From Collinsella sp. (lineage in GTDB: Bacteria; Actinomycetota; Coriobacteriia; Coriobacteriales; Coriobacteriaceae): a stretch of DNA of 55,976 bases. Each line of letters starts with the position of its first letter. Positions within the stretch are counted from its first letter, which is position 1. The translations under genes were made by a program, and so were the position numbers. Below, piece after piece: positions 8,796 through 16,804 of the stretch. The notes under the pieces were generated by a model. It was not told the origin of the DNA and ran no database searches. It saw nothing but the letters and a program-made list of their open reading frames with translations. The stretch spans positions 1 to 55,976 of the forward strand of contig DXLU01000019.1 in the NCBI GenBank assembly GCA_019414565.1, read 5' to 3'.

Positions 8796-9698
8796 ATGAT
8801 TGTCGAGAACCATGCGCTGTGGGGCGAGGAACCGACCGAGGATTATCCGGCGACCTTTACGTATCTGGGTGCCGAGCCGCTGCCCGATAAACCGAATGGC
8901 CGTCGCCCTGCCGTGATTATCTGCGGCGGAGGTGCGTTTACGCATATCGCTCCGCATGAGCAGGATCCCGTGGCGTTTGCGTTTTTGGATCACGGCTACC
9001 AGGCCTTTGTGCTCAACTATGTGACGAGCGGCACGGGTGACGTAAGTTTTCCGCACCCGCAGGCAGATCTTGCCAAGATGGTCGCCACGGTGCGTGCGAA
9101 TGCCGACGAGTGGCATGTCGATCCCAAACGCGTGTGCGTCGTGGGCTTTTCTGCTGGCGGCATGATTTGCGCCTCGCTGGCAACACAGTGGAAGACCGGC
9201 CCCTTCGCGGCACTTGCCGGGGCGCGTCCGGACGACATTCGTCCCGATGCCGTGGTGCTGGGCTATCCATTGCTCGACTTTGCCTATGTGCGCGACATGC
9301 AGACGCGCGATCCGCGCATTGACTTGCGTGTGCCCAAGACGGGCGGCAAGACGGGGCGCGATTTGCTCAACGACTACCTGTCGATGGTGACGGGCGGCGA
9401 GGCAACTGACGAGCATCTGGCCGACATCTGCCCCACCACGCATGTTTCGCGTCAGATGCCACCGACCTTTGTATGGGGCGTGTCCGACGACAAGACGGCG
9501 CCGATCGCGCAGGTCTATCCGTTTGCGCAGCGCATGGCCGAGGAGGGCGTTGCATGCGAGATGCACGTCTTTGACCAGGGCGGTCACGGCCTTTCGCTCG
9601 GCAACGCCAATACCGCGGTCGACAACGAGGACAAGCAGGTTTCCGTCCGTCCCTGGATCCGCCTGGCCTTCCGCTTCCTGGAACGCCACAGGTTTTAG
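8796..9698 (+). CDS. Alpha/beta-hydrolase, acetyl-esterase/BD-FAE-like
   Basis: The 300-residue cytoplasmic esterase has no signal peptide. The fold is recognised from AVIICGGGAFTHIAPHEQ (oxyanion HGG-like loop), the nucleophile elbow GFSAGG, an acid in GVSDDKTAP, and the catalytic histidine in GGHGLSLG near the end. This is the layout of acetyl-xylan-esterase-like and feruloyl-esterase-like hydrolases. The ATG at 8796 has AAAGGAG upstream; the longer open frame beginning at 8457 runs through the upstream IIA gene and is rejected. It stands alone, convergent with the GntR gene. The substrate is unknown; removal of acetyl groups from imported sugars is a guess. Confidence 0.8.
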   Translation: MIVENHALWGEEPTEDYPATFTYLGAEPLPDKPNGRRPAVIICGGGAFTHIAPHEQDPVAFAFLDHGYQAFVLNYVTSGTGDVSFPHPQADLAKMVATVRANADEWHVDPKRVCVVGFSAGGMICASLATQWKTGPFAALAGARPDDIRPDAVVLGYPLLDFAYVRDMQTRDPRIDLRVPKTGGKTGRDLLNDYLSMVTGGEATDEHLADICPTTHVSRQMPPTFVWGVSDDKTAPIAQVYPFAQRMAEEGVACEMHVFDQGGHGLSLGNANTAVDNEDKQVSVRPWIRLAFRFLERHRF

Positions 9699-9725
9699 TT
9701 ACGGCGTTTTACCAAACGCCGTAAC
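9698..9725 (+). terminator. Hairpin after the esterase gene
   Basis: GTTACGGCGTTT (9698-9709) and AAACGCCGTAAC (9714-9725) form a perfect 12-bp stem with a 4-nt loop directly at the stop codon. No T run follows on the plus strand, so termination may be weak. Confidence 0.6.
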
Positions 9726-9738
9726 CACTTGACGCTGC

Positions 9739-9837
9739 AAGCCCGCCAGAGCGGCAATCTGCCTTTCAACTTCGGCGGCATGAACAGAAGGTCAATGCCG
9801 TCTCGTTTCAAGGCACCTTGCTCGCTCTGACGGGCTT
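9739..9837. repeat. Long imperfect inverted repeat between convergent genes
   Basis: AAGCCCGCCAGAGCG (9739-9753) pairs with 9823-9837 with one mismatch. Inside it, CGGCAT (9776-9781) pairs with 9795-9800, giving an interrupted stem of about 100 nt. Nearby, 9893-9908 carries GGGGACGGAGGAAAGCGG, which recurs almost exactly at 13464. The 272-nt gap 9699-9970 has no gene. Confidence 0.55.
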
Positions 9838-9970
9838 TCGCTGTCTGCGCCAAAACATCGGCGTTGTCTTGGCTGCCAAAAGAATGATCCCTCGGGGACG
9901 GAGGAAAGCGGATCAGTTTGGGCGGTGCTGGCGCTAAGGTCTAAGACCGACGTCGTCCCTTGTTGCTTTC

Positions 9971-10621
9971 CTACCAGACGGTGAACTGGGCGTTTTCCGT
10001 GTTCCAATGGACATCGCGAACGTAGTCGCGCACGCCCGTCGCATCTCGTGCTTCGAACAACTCAAGAATATGAGCATGTTCGCTGTTGGCTTTATTGAGC
10101 AGTTTGCACGCCGTCTCTTGGTCGACAGTCTCGTAATCGCGCTTGATAAAGCAGCGCTCGAGTTGCGAGATCATGTCGCGCAGACGGTCGTTGCCGCAGC
10201 GGTTGAAGTACGTAAGGTGAAAGTCTCGCTGAATGTCGTCGTACTTACGGATGAGGCCGCCTTGGATCGCGAGGTCCATGGAGCCGACGAGAAATTTAAG
10301 CTGCGTAATGTCATCGTCGGTTAGGTTCGGACAGGCGAGATATGCGGCCTGCCCGTCGAGCGGCCCCATAATCTCAAAGACTTCAACGGCGTTTTGCTGA
10401 TCGAACCCACGGACGCGGAATCCGCGGCGGGGGAGATTGTCCAGGTAGCCATCGCTTGCCAGCTGGATGAGCGCCTCGCGGACCGGCGTGCGCGACACGC
10501 CCATGGCATCGCAGATCGCTTGCTCGCTCAGCCGGTCGCCGGCGGACAACTCGCCGGCGTCAATACGGCTCGAAATATAGTCGTATACGTGGTCCTTCAG
10601 GGGCCTTCTGAGCGTTTCCAT
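9971..10621 (-). CDS. GntR-family transcriptional regulator (FadR/FCD subfamily)
   Basis: The 216-residue repressor-type protein has an N-terminal winged helix (LKDHVYDYISSRIDAGEL, then LSEQAICDAMGVSRTPVREA, residues about 8-65) typical of GntR proteins. Its all-helical FCD effector domain (about 80-205) has ligand-pocket histidines in RDFHLTYF and SEHAHILELF. It is divergent from the dimethylarginine hydrolase and permease genes, the usual position of a local regulator, and the palindrome at 10769-10785 is a likely target. The effector may be an arginine derivative; this is inference from the neighbourhood. Confidence 0.85.
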   Translation of the reverse strand: METLRRPLKDHVYDYISSRIDAGELSAGDRLSEQAICDAMGVSRTPVREALIQLASDGYLDNLPRRGFRVRGFDQQNAVEVFEIMGPLDGQAAYLACPNLTDDDITQLKFLVGSMDLAIQGGLIRKYDDIQRDFHLTYFNRCGNDRLRDMISQLERCFIKRDYETVDQETACKLLNKANSEHAHILELFEARDATGVRDYVRDVHWNTENAQFTVW

Positions 10622-10768
10622 GAGCTTGTGTTCCTTAACGGTATATTTCTAAAATTAAATACGTTTCGCTTGAATAGCTCAGTCGAATTATAGAACGACC
10701 AGCTAAATCGTGCTACTTTGCGCCGATAAGCAGGAATACGCTTACCGAGGATTATCTACCGTTCGGGA

Positions 10769-10785
10769 TTGTATGCAATATACAA
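10769..10785. promoter_or_regulatory. Candidate GntR operator upstream of the DDAH gene
   Basis: TTGTAT (10769-10774) and ATACAA (10780-10785) form an inverted repeat with a 5-nt centre, in the 254-nt divergent region between the GntR gene and the hydrolase gene. A small hairpin (GCGGAC/GTCCGC, 10826-10845) follows in the hydrolase leader. Confidence 0.45.
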
Positions 10786-10875
10786 AACAGCAAAGACACC
10801 CTAAGATAAAGCCATCGGAAGGAAGGCGGACGCAAGGAAGTCCGCTCAGTACTATGAGATCCAAGGAGGATCATC

Positions 10876-11652
10876 ATGACCAAGTTCAGCCACGTCATCA
10901 TCCGTCGTCCCGGCAAGTCCCTGAGCAATGGCATCACGAGCGCTCCCGAGCTTGGCCAGCCCATCTACGAGCGCGCTATCGAGGAGCATTACGATTACGA
11001 GCACGCACTCGAGCAGTGCGGCGTTGACGTGTCGGTGCTGCCGGCACTCGAGCAGTATCCCGACAGCTGCTTCGTCGAAGATCCGGCCGTTATCACTCGC
11101 TGCGGCGCCATCATTACCAACCCCGGCGCCGATAGCCGCAACGGCGAGAAGGACGAGATTGAGCCGGCCGTCCGTCGCTTCTTTGACGACGAGCATGTCA
11201 AGCACATCGTTTCTCCGGGCACGCTTGACGGCGGCGACGTCATGATGGTCGGTGACCATTTCTACGTCGGTCGCTCCGCTCGTACCAACGAAGAGGGCAT
11301 TCGCCAGTTCTGCGAGATTCTCGAGGGCTGGGGCCTCGAGGGTTCTGAGGTTCCGCTGGAGGAGGTCCTGCACCTCAAGACGGGCGTCAACTACATCGAG
11401 GACAACAACATGCTCGTCTCTGGTGAGTTCATCGATAAGCCCGACTTTGCCCAGTACAACAAGATCGTCGTGCCCGAGGACGAGGCGTACGGCGCAAACT
11501 GCATCTGGGTCAACGGTACGGTCATCGTTGCCGAGGGCTATCCGACTGTGCTCAAGGCCGTGCAGGATCTGGGCTACAAGACACTCGTCGTTGACACCTC
11601 CGAGTATCGCAAGGTCGACGGCGGCCTTTCTTGCCTGTCGCTGCGCTTCTAA
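10876..11652 (+). CDS. Dimethylarginine dimethylaminohydrolase (DDAH-like)
   Basis: This 258-residue enzyme of the amidinotransferase/deiminase superfamily is expected to turn N-omega-methylated arginines into citrulline plus methylamines. It has the DDAH pattern: PDSCFVEDPAVI near residue 65, SPGTLDGGDV near 116, the catalytic His166 in EVLHLKTG and the nucleophile Cys253 in GGLSCLSLRF at the very end. Its length matches bacterial DDAH (about 255) rather than arginine deiminase (about 400). A strong AAGGAGG precedes the ATG. The gene downstream is an amino-acid antiporter and the gene upstream a divergent GntR regulator, suggesting an uptake-and-breakdown unit. Citrullinase-like or N-succinylarginine activity are less likely alternatives. 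Confidence 0.85.
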   Translation: MTKFSHVIIRRPGKSLSNGITSAPELGQPIYERAIEEHYDYEHALEQCGVDVSVLPALEQYPDSCFVEDPAVITRCGAIITNPGADSRNGEKDEIEPAVRRFFDDEHVKHIVSPGTLDGGDVMMVGDHFYVGRSARTNEEGIRQFCEILEGWGLEGSEVPLEEVLHLKTGVNYIEDNNMLVSGEFIDKPDFAQYNKIVVPEDEAYGANCIWVNGTVIVAEGYPTVLKAVQDLGYKTLVVDTSEYRKVDGGLSCLSLRF

Positions 11653-11687
11653 CGCGATAGCTGTAACAGTCTGATGATCGCTTGACC

Positions 11688-11731
11688 GATGGCCCGGCAC
11701 CCGATTCGGGACGTCCGGGCCATCTTTCGTT
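11688..11731 (+). terminator. Hairpin between the DDAH and permease genes
   Basis: GATGGCCCGG (11688-11697) pairs with CCGGGCCATC (11715-11724) and is followed by TTTCGTT. The U tract is short, so partial read-through into the permease at 11762 is likely. Confidence 0.65.
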
Positions 11732-11761
11732 CGATCACATGATGAAGGGGGTGCACATACA

Positions 11762-13225
11762 ATGGCCTCTAAAGCTCAAAATGAAGAGATTATCGACCCT
11801 AATGGCCTCGATCTCTTTCGTCTGACCATGATGGTTATTACCGCCAGTATTTGTGGCGGCATCTTTTCGCTTGCCGGCGATATGGCAGCAGGCGGGGCAA
11901 ATACCGGTGCGGTTATCGTCTCGTGGGGAATTTGCTTTATTGGCGTCTTTGCGCTGATGATGGTGTTCAACGGTTTGTCTCAGGCCCGTCCCGACCTGAC
12001 CGGCGGCATCTATGCATACGCTGCGGCCGGTTTTGGCGATTACATTGGATTCAACTCCGCTTGGGGCTACTGGATCAGCGCATGTCTTTCCAACGTGAGC
12101 TTTGCGCTCTTGCTGTTTAGCGCGCTGGGCTATTTCTTCCCCGCGTTTGGCGCGGGTAACAACCTGCTTTCTATCGTCTGCGCCAGCGTGTTTTTGTGGT
12201 TCCTTACCGCCCTTGTGCTTCGTGGCGTTAAGGAGGCTGCGGGCATTAACACAATCGTCACGTTGGCGAAGCTGGTGCCGTTGGGGCTCTTTGTGCTGAG
12301 TATCGTGCTCCTGGGTAAGTTCAACGTCGATATCTTTATGGACAACTTCTGGGGAGAGCCGGCTGGTCCTGGCTTTGGCGAGCAGGTTGTCTCGACCATG
12401 ATTGCCCTTGTCTGGGTCTTCACGGGCATCGAGGGCGCTGTCGTTATCTCGGGCCGTGCTAAGTACGTGCGTGACGTCGGCCGCTCGACGGCGCTCGGAT
12501 TTGCGGCTGTATTCACGCTGTATCTGATCATCTCGATGCTGTCGCTCGGCATTATGCCGCGCGAGGAGATGGCACAGCTTGCAACGCCCTCCATGGCGGG
12601 AATTCTCGAGTGCGCAATCGGTCCGGTTGGTGCTGCCATCGTAAACCTTGGCGTTATCCTTTCGTTGGTCGGCGCGCTGCTGGGCTATGTCATCATTGCG
12701 TCCGAGACGCCGTTCGAGGCGGCGCGCCAGGGATCCTTCCCTCTGGCGTTTGCCAAGACGAACAAGCACGACGCCCCGGTGGTAACGGTTCTCGTGAGCT
12801 CCGGCATTACGCAGCTCTTCTTGATCGTGTCGTATGTGGCGGCGAGCACCTACCAGTTCTTCTATAGCTGCGCAGTCAACACGATTCTGGTTCCGTATGT
12901 CTGCTCGGCTGCCTATTACATGGTGATTGGTTGGAAGAAGGAGCATCTGGACGGACCGCATGCGCCAAGCGTCGGCAAGGCGCGATTCTTCGGCACGCTC
13001 GGCTTCATTTACACATTGTTCCTTGTGTGGTCGACGGGCCTCCAGGGCGTCATGATCACGACGATCCTTTTTGCTCCGGCCATTCCCGTTTATATGCTGG
13101 GCGAGCGAGGTCGCGGTAAGCCGGTACTTCCGCACCTGCACGACAAGCTGATCGCAGCGGTGGTCATTGTCGTGGCGGTCATCTCGCTGTATCTGCACTT
13201 TGCCGGCATTGCGCCGATAGTCTAA
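11762..13225 (+). CDS. APC-superfamily basic amino acid antiporter (ArcD/ArgO-like)
   Basis: The 487-residue inner-membrane transporter has about twelve to thirteen hydrophobic segments. The N-terminal consensus ITASICGGIFSLAGDMAAGG and RPDLTGGIYAYAAAGFGDYIG match arginine/ornithine-type antiporters of the APC superfamily. The start ATG at 11762 has AAGGGGGTG about 10 nt upstream. It follows the dimethylarginine hydrolase by 109 nt, separated only by a weak terminator, so the two probably share expression. The likely job is import of (methyl)arginine in exchange for a product such as citrulline or ornithine. Substrate assignment is inferred from context. Confidence 0.82.
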   Translation: MASKAQNEEIIDPNGLDLFRLTMMVITASICGGIFSLAGDMAAGGANTGAVIVSWGICFIGVFALMMVFNGLSQARPDLTGGIYAYAAAGFGDYIGFNSAWGYWISACLSNVSFALLLFSALGYFFPAFGAGNNLLSIVCASVFLWFLTALVLRGVKEAAGINTIVTLAKLVPLGLFVLSIVLLGKFNVDIFMDNFWGEPAGPGFGEQVVSTMIALVWVFTGIEGAVVISGRAKYVRDVGRSTALGFAAVFTLYLIISMLSLGIMPREEMAQLATPSMAGILECAIGPVGAAIVNLGVILSLVGALLGYVIIASETPFEAARQGSFPLAFAKTNKHDAPVVTVLVSSGITQLFLIVSYVAASTYQFFYSCAVNTILVPYVCSAAYYMVIGWKKEHLDGPHAPSVGKARFFGTLGFIYTLFLVWSTGLQGVMITTILFAPAIPVYMLGERGRGKPVLPHLHDKLIAAVVIVVAVISLYLHFAGIAPIV

Positions 13226-13338
13226 GACTGCGGCAAGCTTCATCGCTTGGTAAGCCGACAGAGGCGTCGCGTGCCGGTGCCGTTCGGTAATCCATAACTG
13301 ACGTGGGCCTCTGTAACGTGCCTTTGTGAGCGCCCACC

Positions 13339-13378
13339 AAGCCCGCGCAGGTGACATTTGTTGCCAGCGCGGGCTTTT
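13339..13378 (+). terminator. Terminator of the antiporter gene
   Basis: AAGCCCGCGC (13339-13348) pairs with GCGCGGGCTT (13367-13376), and TTTT closes the element. It lies 113 nt past the permease stop codon. Confidence 0.75.
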
Positions 13379-13381
13379 GCT

Positions 13382-13446
13382 GTTGCGGCGAAATAGTTCC
13401 TGTTTTTGCTGGTTAAAGCATCAAACAGGAACTATTCCACCGCAAC
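13382..13446. repeat. Inverted-repeat element R3, copy 1
   Basis: Two 24-nt arms (13382-13405 and 13423-13446) are complementary at 22 of 24 positions and begin GTTGCGGCGAAATAG. The same family occurs at 23140-23204. The remaining gap 13447-13687 has a copy of GGGGGACGGAGGAAGCGG (13464) and no gene. Confidence 0.75.
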
Positions 13447-13687
13447 TTGTTTTGATTCGCTGGGGGACGGAGGAAGCGGCGATCCGGAATCCACCTGCAC
13501 AGTCGCTCCGCATCCCGTCCGTTGGCGCAAGTGGTGCCAAATGTAATCTGCCCCCCCTTGCACGCTTGTCCTCCTTGCAGCAATCTGTTGGTTGAACGTC
13601 GTTATGTGCTTGCAGTTTCTGGGCAAGCCGTCTCGCAGCAAAGTAGACTAGATGGCCATTTCAAAAAGCCTACTCAGAGGAGGAACC

Positions 13688-14008
13688 ATGCTTGAGGGTA
13701 CGTATGTGGTTTCGGCCCAGACGCCGGTGGGGAGTAGACGCGGCGAGGTGACGTTTTCACATGGGGTGAACGGCGCGCTCAGGGCAGTACTAAACGTCAG
13801 GGGTCTCAATATCGCTCTCTCGAGTGCCCGTGCTGAGGGCGATTTCTTTGAGCTCTTGGGTACTATCTCCCACGTCTTGATGGGCAAGGCGCCCTTTACA
13901 TGCACGGGGTCGGTCGAGGGTGATCGACTCACTGCTACCGCGCGGTCGGGTTCCGTTTCGATCTCGCTGAGCGGTATGCGTAAAGAGCCTTCGGGGCGCA
14001 CCGCATAA
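13688..14008 (+). CDS. Small beta-rich protein of unknown function
   Basis: The 106-residue protein has no signal peptide or membrane helix. Alternating short strands such as GTYVVSAQTPVGSRRGEVTF, a central MGKAPFTCTG and closing SISLSGMR suggest a small beta-barrel of calycin-like type, similar in rhythm to proteins that read TPxG...GxVxGDxLxA. This is a visual impression, not a confirmed family. The ATG at 13688 is chosen because AGAGGAGGAACC lies immediately upstream; an in-frame ATG at 13652 has no ribosome site. It stands alone before the iron transporter gene, with no clear functional link. Confidence 0.65.
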   Translation: MLEGTYVVSAQTPVGSRRGEVTFSHGVNGALRAVLNVRGLNIALSSARAEGDFFELLGTISHVLMGKAPFTCTGSVEGDRLTATARSGSVSISLSGMRKEPSGRTA

Positions 14009-14040
14009 AGTTTGCGCAGGTAAACATCGGTATTTGACTT

Positions 14041-14106
14041 TATAAAATAGTTCAGAGCGCTATCATTTGTCGTTACGAGTTGGTTAACCCCGGTAAACGG
14101 TTAACC
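14041..14106. promoter_or_regulatory. Candidate promoter and metal-regulator operator of feoAB
   Basis: A TATAAAAT box (14041-14048) is followed by two identical palindromes GGTTAACC (14082-14089 and 14099-14106), 17 bp apart centre to centre and just ahead of the FeoAB ribosome site. The duplicated palindrome is suitable for a dimeric repressor such as a DtxR-type iron regulator; the identity of the regulator is inference. Confidence 0.45.
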
Positions 14107-14129
14107 GCGTCTAACGAAAGGATGAGCGC

Positions 14130-16490
14130 GTGAAGCTCGATACACTCGAGATTGGAAAGGACGCCGTTGTCGCATCGGTGACATCCGACGACCAGGCGCT
14201 CCGTCAGCATATTTTGGACATGGGCCTGACGCCGGGCACCGAAGTCACCATGATGAAGTACGCCCCCATGGGCGACCCGCTCGAGATTCGCCTGCGTGGC
14301 TACGAGTTGACGCTGCGCAAGGACGATGCCGCCCGCATTGAGCTTGTGGGCATTCACGATACCGATATGGGTCCGCGCGCTAACGCCGCAATCGGCACGA
14401 CGGAGCATCCGGCCCTGGGCGAGGGGACGTATTCGCCCCGTGCGGCAAAAACGGCCGTGCCCGAGGGCGCACCGCTGCACTTTGCCCTCGCTGGCAACCA
14501 AAACTGCGGCAAGACCACGTTATTCAACCAGCTGACGGGCTCCAACCAGCACGTCGGTAACTTTCCCGGCGTGACTGTCGACCGCAAAGATGGCACCATC
14601 CGTAACCATCCCGAGGCGAGCGTTACCGACCTGCCTGGCATTTACTCCCTGTCGCCGTACACAGGCGAAGAGGTCGTGAGCCGTCAGTTCATCCTCGACG
14701 AGCGCCCGGACGCCATCATCGACATCATTGACGCCACCAACATTGAGCGTAACCTGTACCTGACACTGCAGCTCATGGAGCTTGACCGTCCCATGGTCAT
14801 CGCGCTCAACATGATGGACGAGGTGACCGCCAACGGCGGCGCCGTAGACGTCAACTTGCTCGAGAGCCTGATGGGCGTGCCTGTTGTCCCCATTAGCGCT
14901 GCCCGCAACGAGGGCATCGGCGAGCTGGTGGACCACGCCCTGCACGTGGCACGGTTCCGCGAGCGTCCTGGTCGCCTGGACTTTTGCGCGCCCGACGGTC
15001 CGGACGGCGGTGCGCTGCATCGCTGCATCCACGGTATTGCTAACCTGATCGAGGACCATGCCGTGACGGCGCACATCCCGGTGCGCTTTGCGGCGACTAA
15101 GCTGGTCGAGGGCGATGAGCTGGTAACCGAGGCGCTTCACCTGGATCGCAATGAGCTCGACGCTATCGAGCACATCATTACCCAGATGGAGGGCGAGGCC
15201 GGCACCGACCGCCTATCTGCGTTGGCCGATATGCGTTTTAGCTTTATCGGCGACGTGTGCGGGCGTTGCGTCGTCAAGCCGCACGAAAGCCGCGAGCACG
15301 TGCGCTCCGTCAAGATTGACCGCATCCTGACAGGTCGTTACACAGCCATTCCGGCGTTTCTGGTGATCATGGGCCTCGTCTTTTGGCTGACGTTTGGCGT
15401 GATCGGCGCGGCGTTGCAGGGACTCATGGAGGACGGTATCGCTGCCATCATCGCCTCGGCCGATGCGGGCCTCAAGGCGTTCGGAACCAACGACGTGGTG
15501 CGCTCGCTGGCTGTCGACGGCGTGCTTACGGGCGTGGGTAGCGTGCTGACCTTCCTGCCGATTATCGTCGTGCTCTTCTTGTTCCTCTCCATTCTGGAAG
15601 ACTCCGGATACATGGCACGCGTGGCCTTTGTCATGGATAAGGTGCTGCGTCGCTTTGGCCTGTCGGGCCGCAGCTTTGTGCCCATGCTCGTCGGTTTTGG
15701 CTGCACCGTGCCGGCTATCATGTCGACCCGTACGCTCCCATCCGAGCACGACCGCAAGATGACGGTCATGCTCACACCGTTCATGAGCTGCTCGGCCAAG
15801 CTGCCGGTTTACGGCTTGCTGTGCGGGGCGTTTTTCCCACAGGCGACGGTTCCCGCCATGGTCTCGCTCTATCTGATTGGTATTGCGGTTGGTTGCATTG
15901 CGGCTCTGGTGCTCAACCGTACGGCATTTAAGGGCGACCCGGTGCCGTTTATCATGGAGCTCCCCAATTACCGCCTGCCGAGCGTCAAGACGACGGTGAT
16001 GCTGGCATGGGATAAGGCCAAGGACTTTATTACCAAGGCCTTTACCATTATCTTTGCCGCTACGGTGGTCATCTGGTTCCTGCAGACGTTCGATATCCGC
16101 TTTAACGTGGTCGCCGACCAGTCGCAAAGCCTGCTTGCCGGTCTAGGTAGCATCATCGCACCGGTGTTGGCCCCGCTCGGTTTTGGCGACTGGCGCGCCT
16201 CGACGGCACTCGTCACGGGACTTATTGCCAAGGAGAGCGTCATCTCGACGCTCACGGTGCTTTTGGGCGCAACCTCTCCCGCGGCACTGTCAGCCATGTT
16301 TTCGCCGTTTACCGCCTACGTGTTCTTGGTCTTTACGCTGCTGTACCCGCCTTGCGTGGCGTCCATCGGCGCCGTCAAGAGCGAGTTGGGCGCGCGCTAT
16401 GCCGTGGCCGTATTCGCGTTTCAGGTGACGGTCGCCTGGATCGTGGCGTTTGTCGTGCATTCGGCGGGCATATTGCTGGGGTTGGCTTAG
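14130..16490 (+). CDS. feoB: FeoA-FeoB fused ferrous iron transporter
   Basis: The 786-residue Fe(II) importer carries FeoA at its N-terminus. Residues about 1-75 are a FeoA SH3-like domain (ILDMGLTPGTEVTMMKYAPM, DPLEIRLRGYELTLRKDDA). A linker leads to the FeoB G domain, with G1 GNQNCGKTT at 122-130, NFPGVTV, DLPGIYSL and a G4-like ALNMMDE. The membrane part (from about residue 405) contains the gate motifs VGFGCTVPAIMSTR and MSCSAKLPVYGLL. The GTG start at 14130 has AAAGGATGA upstream. It is a single-gene unit, with two palindromes in its promoter region that suggest iron control. Separate FeoA genes are usual; fusion is a known but minority arrangement. Confidence 0.95.
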   Translation: MKLDTLEIGKDAVVASVTSDDQALRQHILDMGLTPGTEVTMMKYAPMGDPLEIRLRGYELTLRKDDAARIELVGIHDTDMGPRANAAIGTTEHPALGEGTYSPRAAKTAVPEGAPLHFALAGNQNCGKTTLFNQLTGSNQHVGNFPGVTVDRKDGTIRNHPEASVTDLPGIYSLSPYTGEEVVSRQFILDERPDAIIDIIDATNIERNLYLTLQLMELDRPMVIALNMMDEVTANGGAVDVNLLESLMGVPVVPISAARNEGIGELVDHALHVARFRERPGRLDFCAPDGPDGGALHRCIHGIANLIEDHAVTAHIPVRFAATKLVEGDELVTEALHLDRNELDAIEHIITQMEGEAGTDRLSALADMRFSFIGDVCGRCVVKPHESREHVRSVKIDRILTGRYTAIPAFLVIMGLVFWLTFGVIGAALQGLMEDGIAAIIASADAGLKAFGTNDVVRSLAVDGVLTGVGSVLTFLPIIVVLFLFLSILEDSGYMARVAFVMDKVLRRFGLSGRSFVPMLVGFGCTVPAIMSTRTLPSEHDRKMTVMLTPFMSCSAKLPVYGLLCGAFFPQATVPAMVSLYLIGIAVGCIAALVLNRTAFKGDPVPFIMELPNYRLPSVKTTVMLAWDKAKDFITKAFTIIFAATVVIWFLQTFDIRFNVVADQSQSLLAGLGSIIAPVLAPLGFGDWRASTALVTGLIAKESVISTLTVLLGATSPAALSAMFSPFTAYVFLVFTLLYPPCVASIGAVKSELGARYAVAVFAFQVTVAWIVAFVVHSAGILLGLA

Positions 16491-16804
16491 GGGCGCGTTG
16501 ATGCTCCGCGCTTTTGGGCGAGCAACAATTCAATAAATATGAGCCAAAATACCGGTAATTGTCGGCCTGCGGGGACTGTCCTACGCTGCAGGTTGCCGTT
16601 CGCTGCCTATTTGCTGCCGTTTACGGATTCGTAAATACTTGCAATCGTCGGTCGATTTAACCGCATTACGCGATGCCGATGCGCATTTTGTGTGCCCCTT
16701 TCTACAATCACTTTGTGTCTATTGCCGAACATGTCTTCCGTTTCGCCTGTGTGGGGACGTGGGGTGCAATAGTCGTTTGTAGAGGCTCATTGAGGAGGGA
16801 ATTG
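16491..16804 (+). other. Intergenic region between feoAB and the PTS gene
   Basis: A short hairpin GCGCG (16494-16498) with CGCGC (16508-16512) and TTTT may end feoAB. The rest includes CTGCGGGGACTGTCC around 16567 and a TACAAT (16703-16708) that could serve as a -10 box, but no convincing -35 partner. No gene, repeat copy or strong operator was seen. Confidence 0.4.

Noticed and set aside
11735..13357. Minus-strand frame over the antiporter
   Set aside because: Arg/His/Asp-rich antisense translation; the membrane protein on the plus strand is typical.
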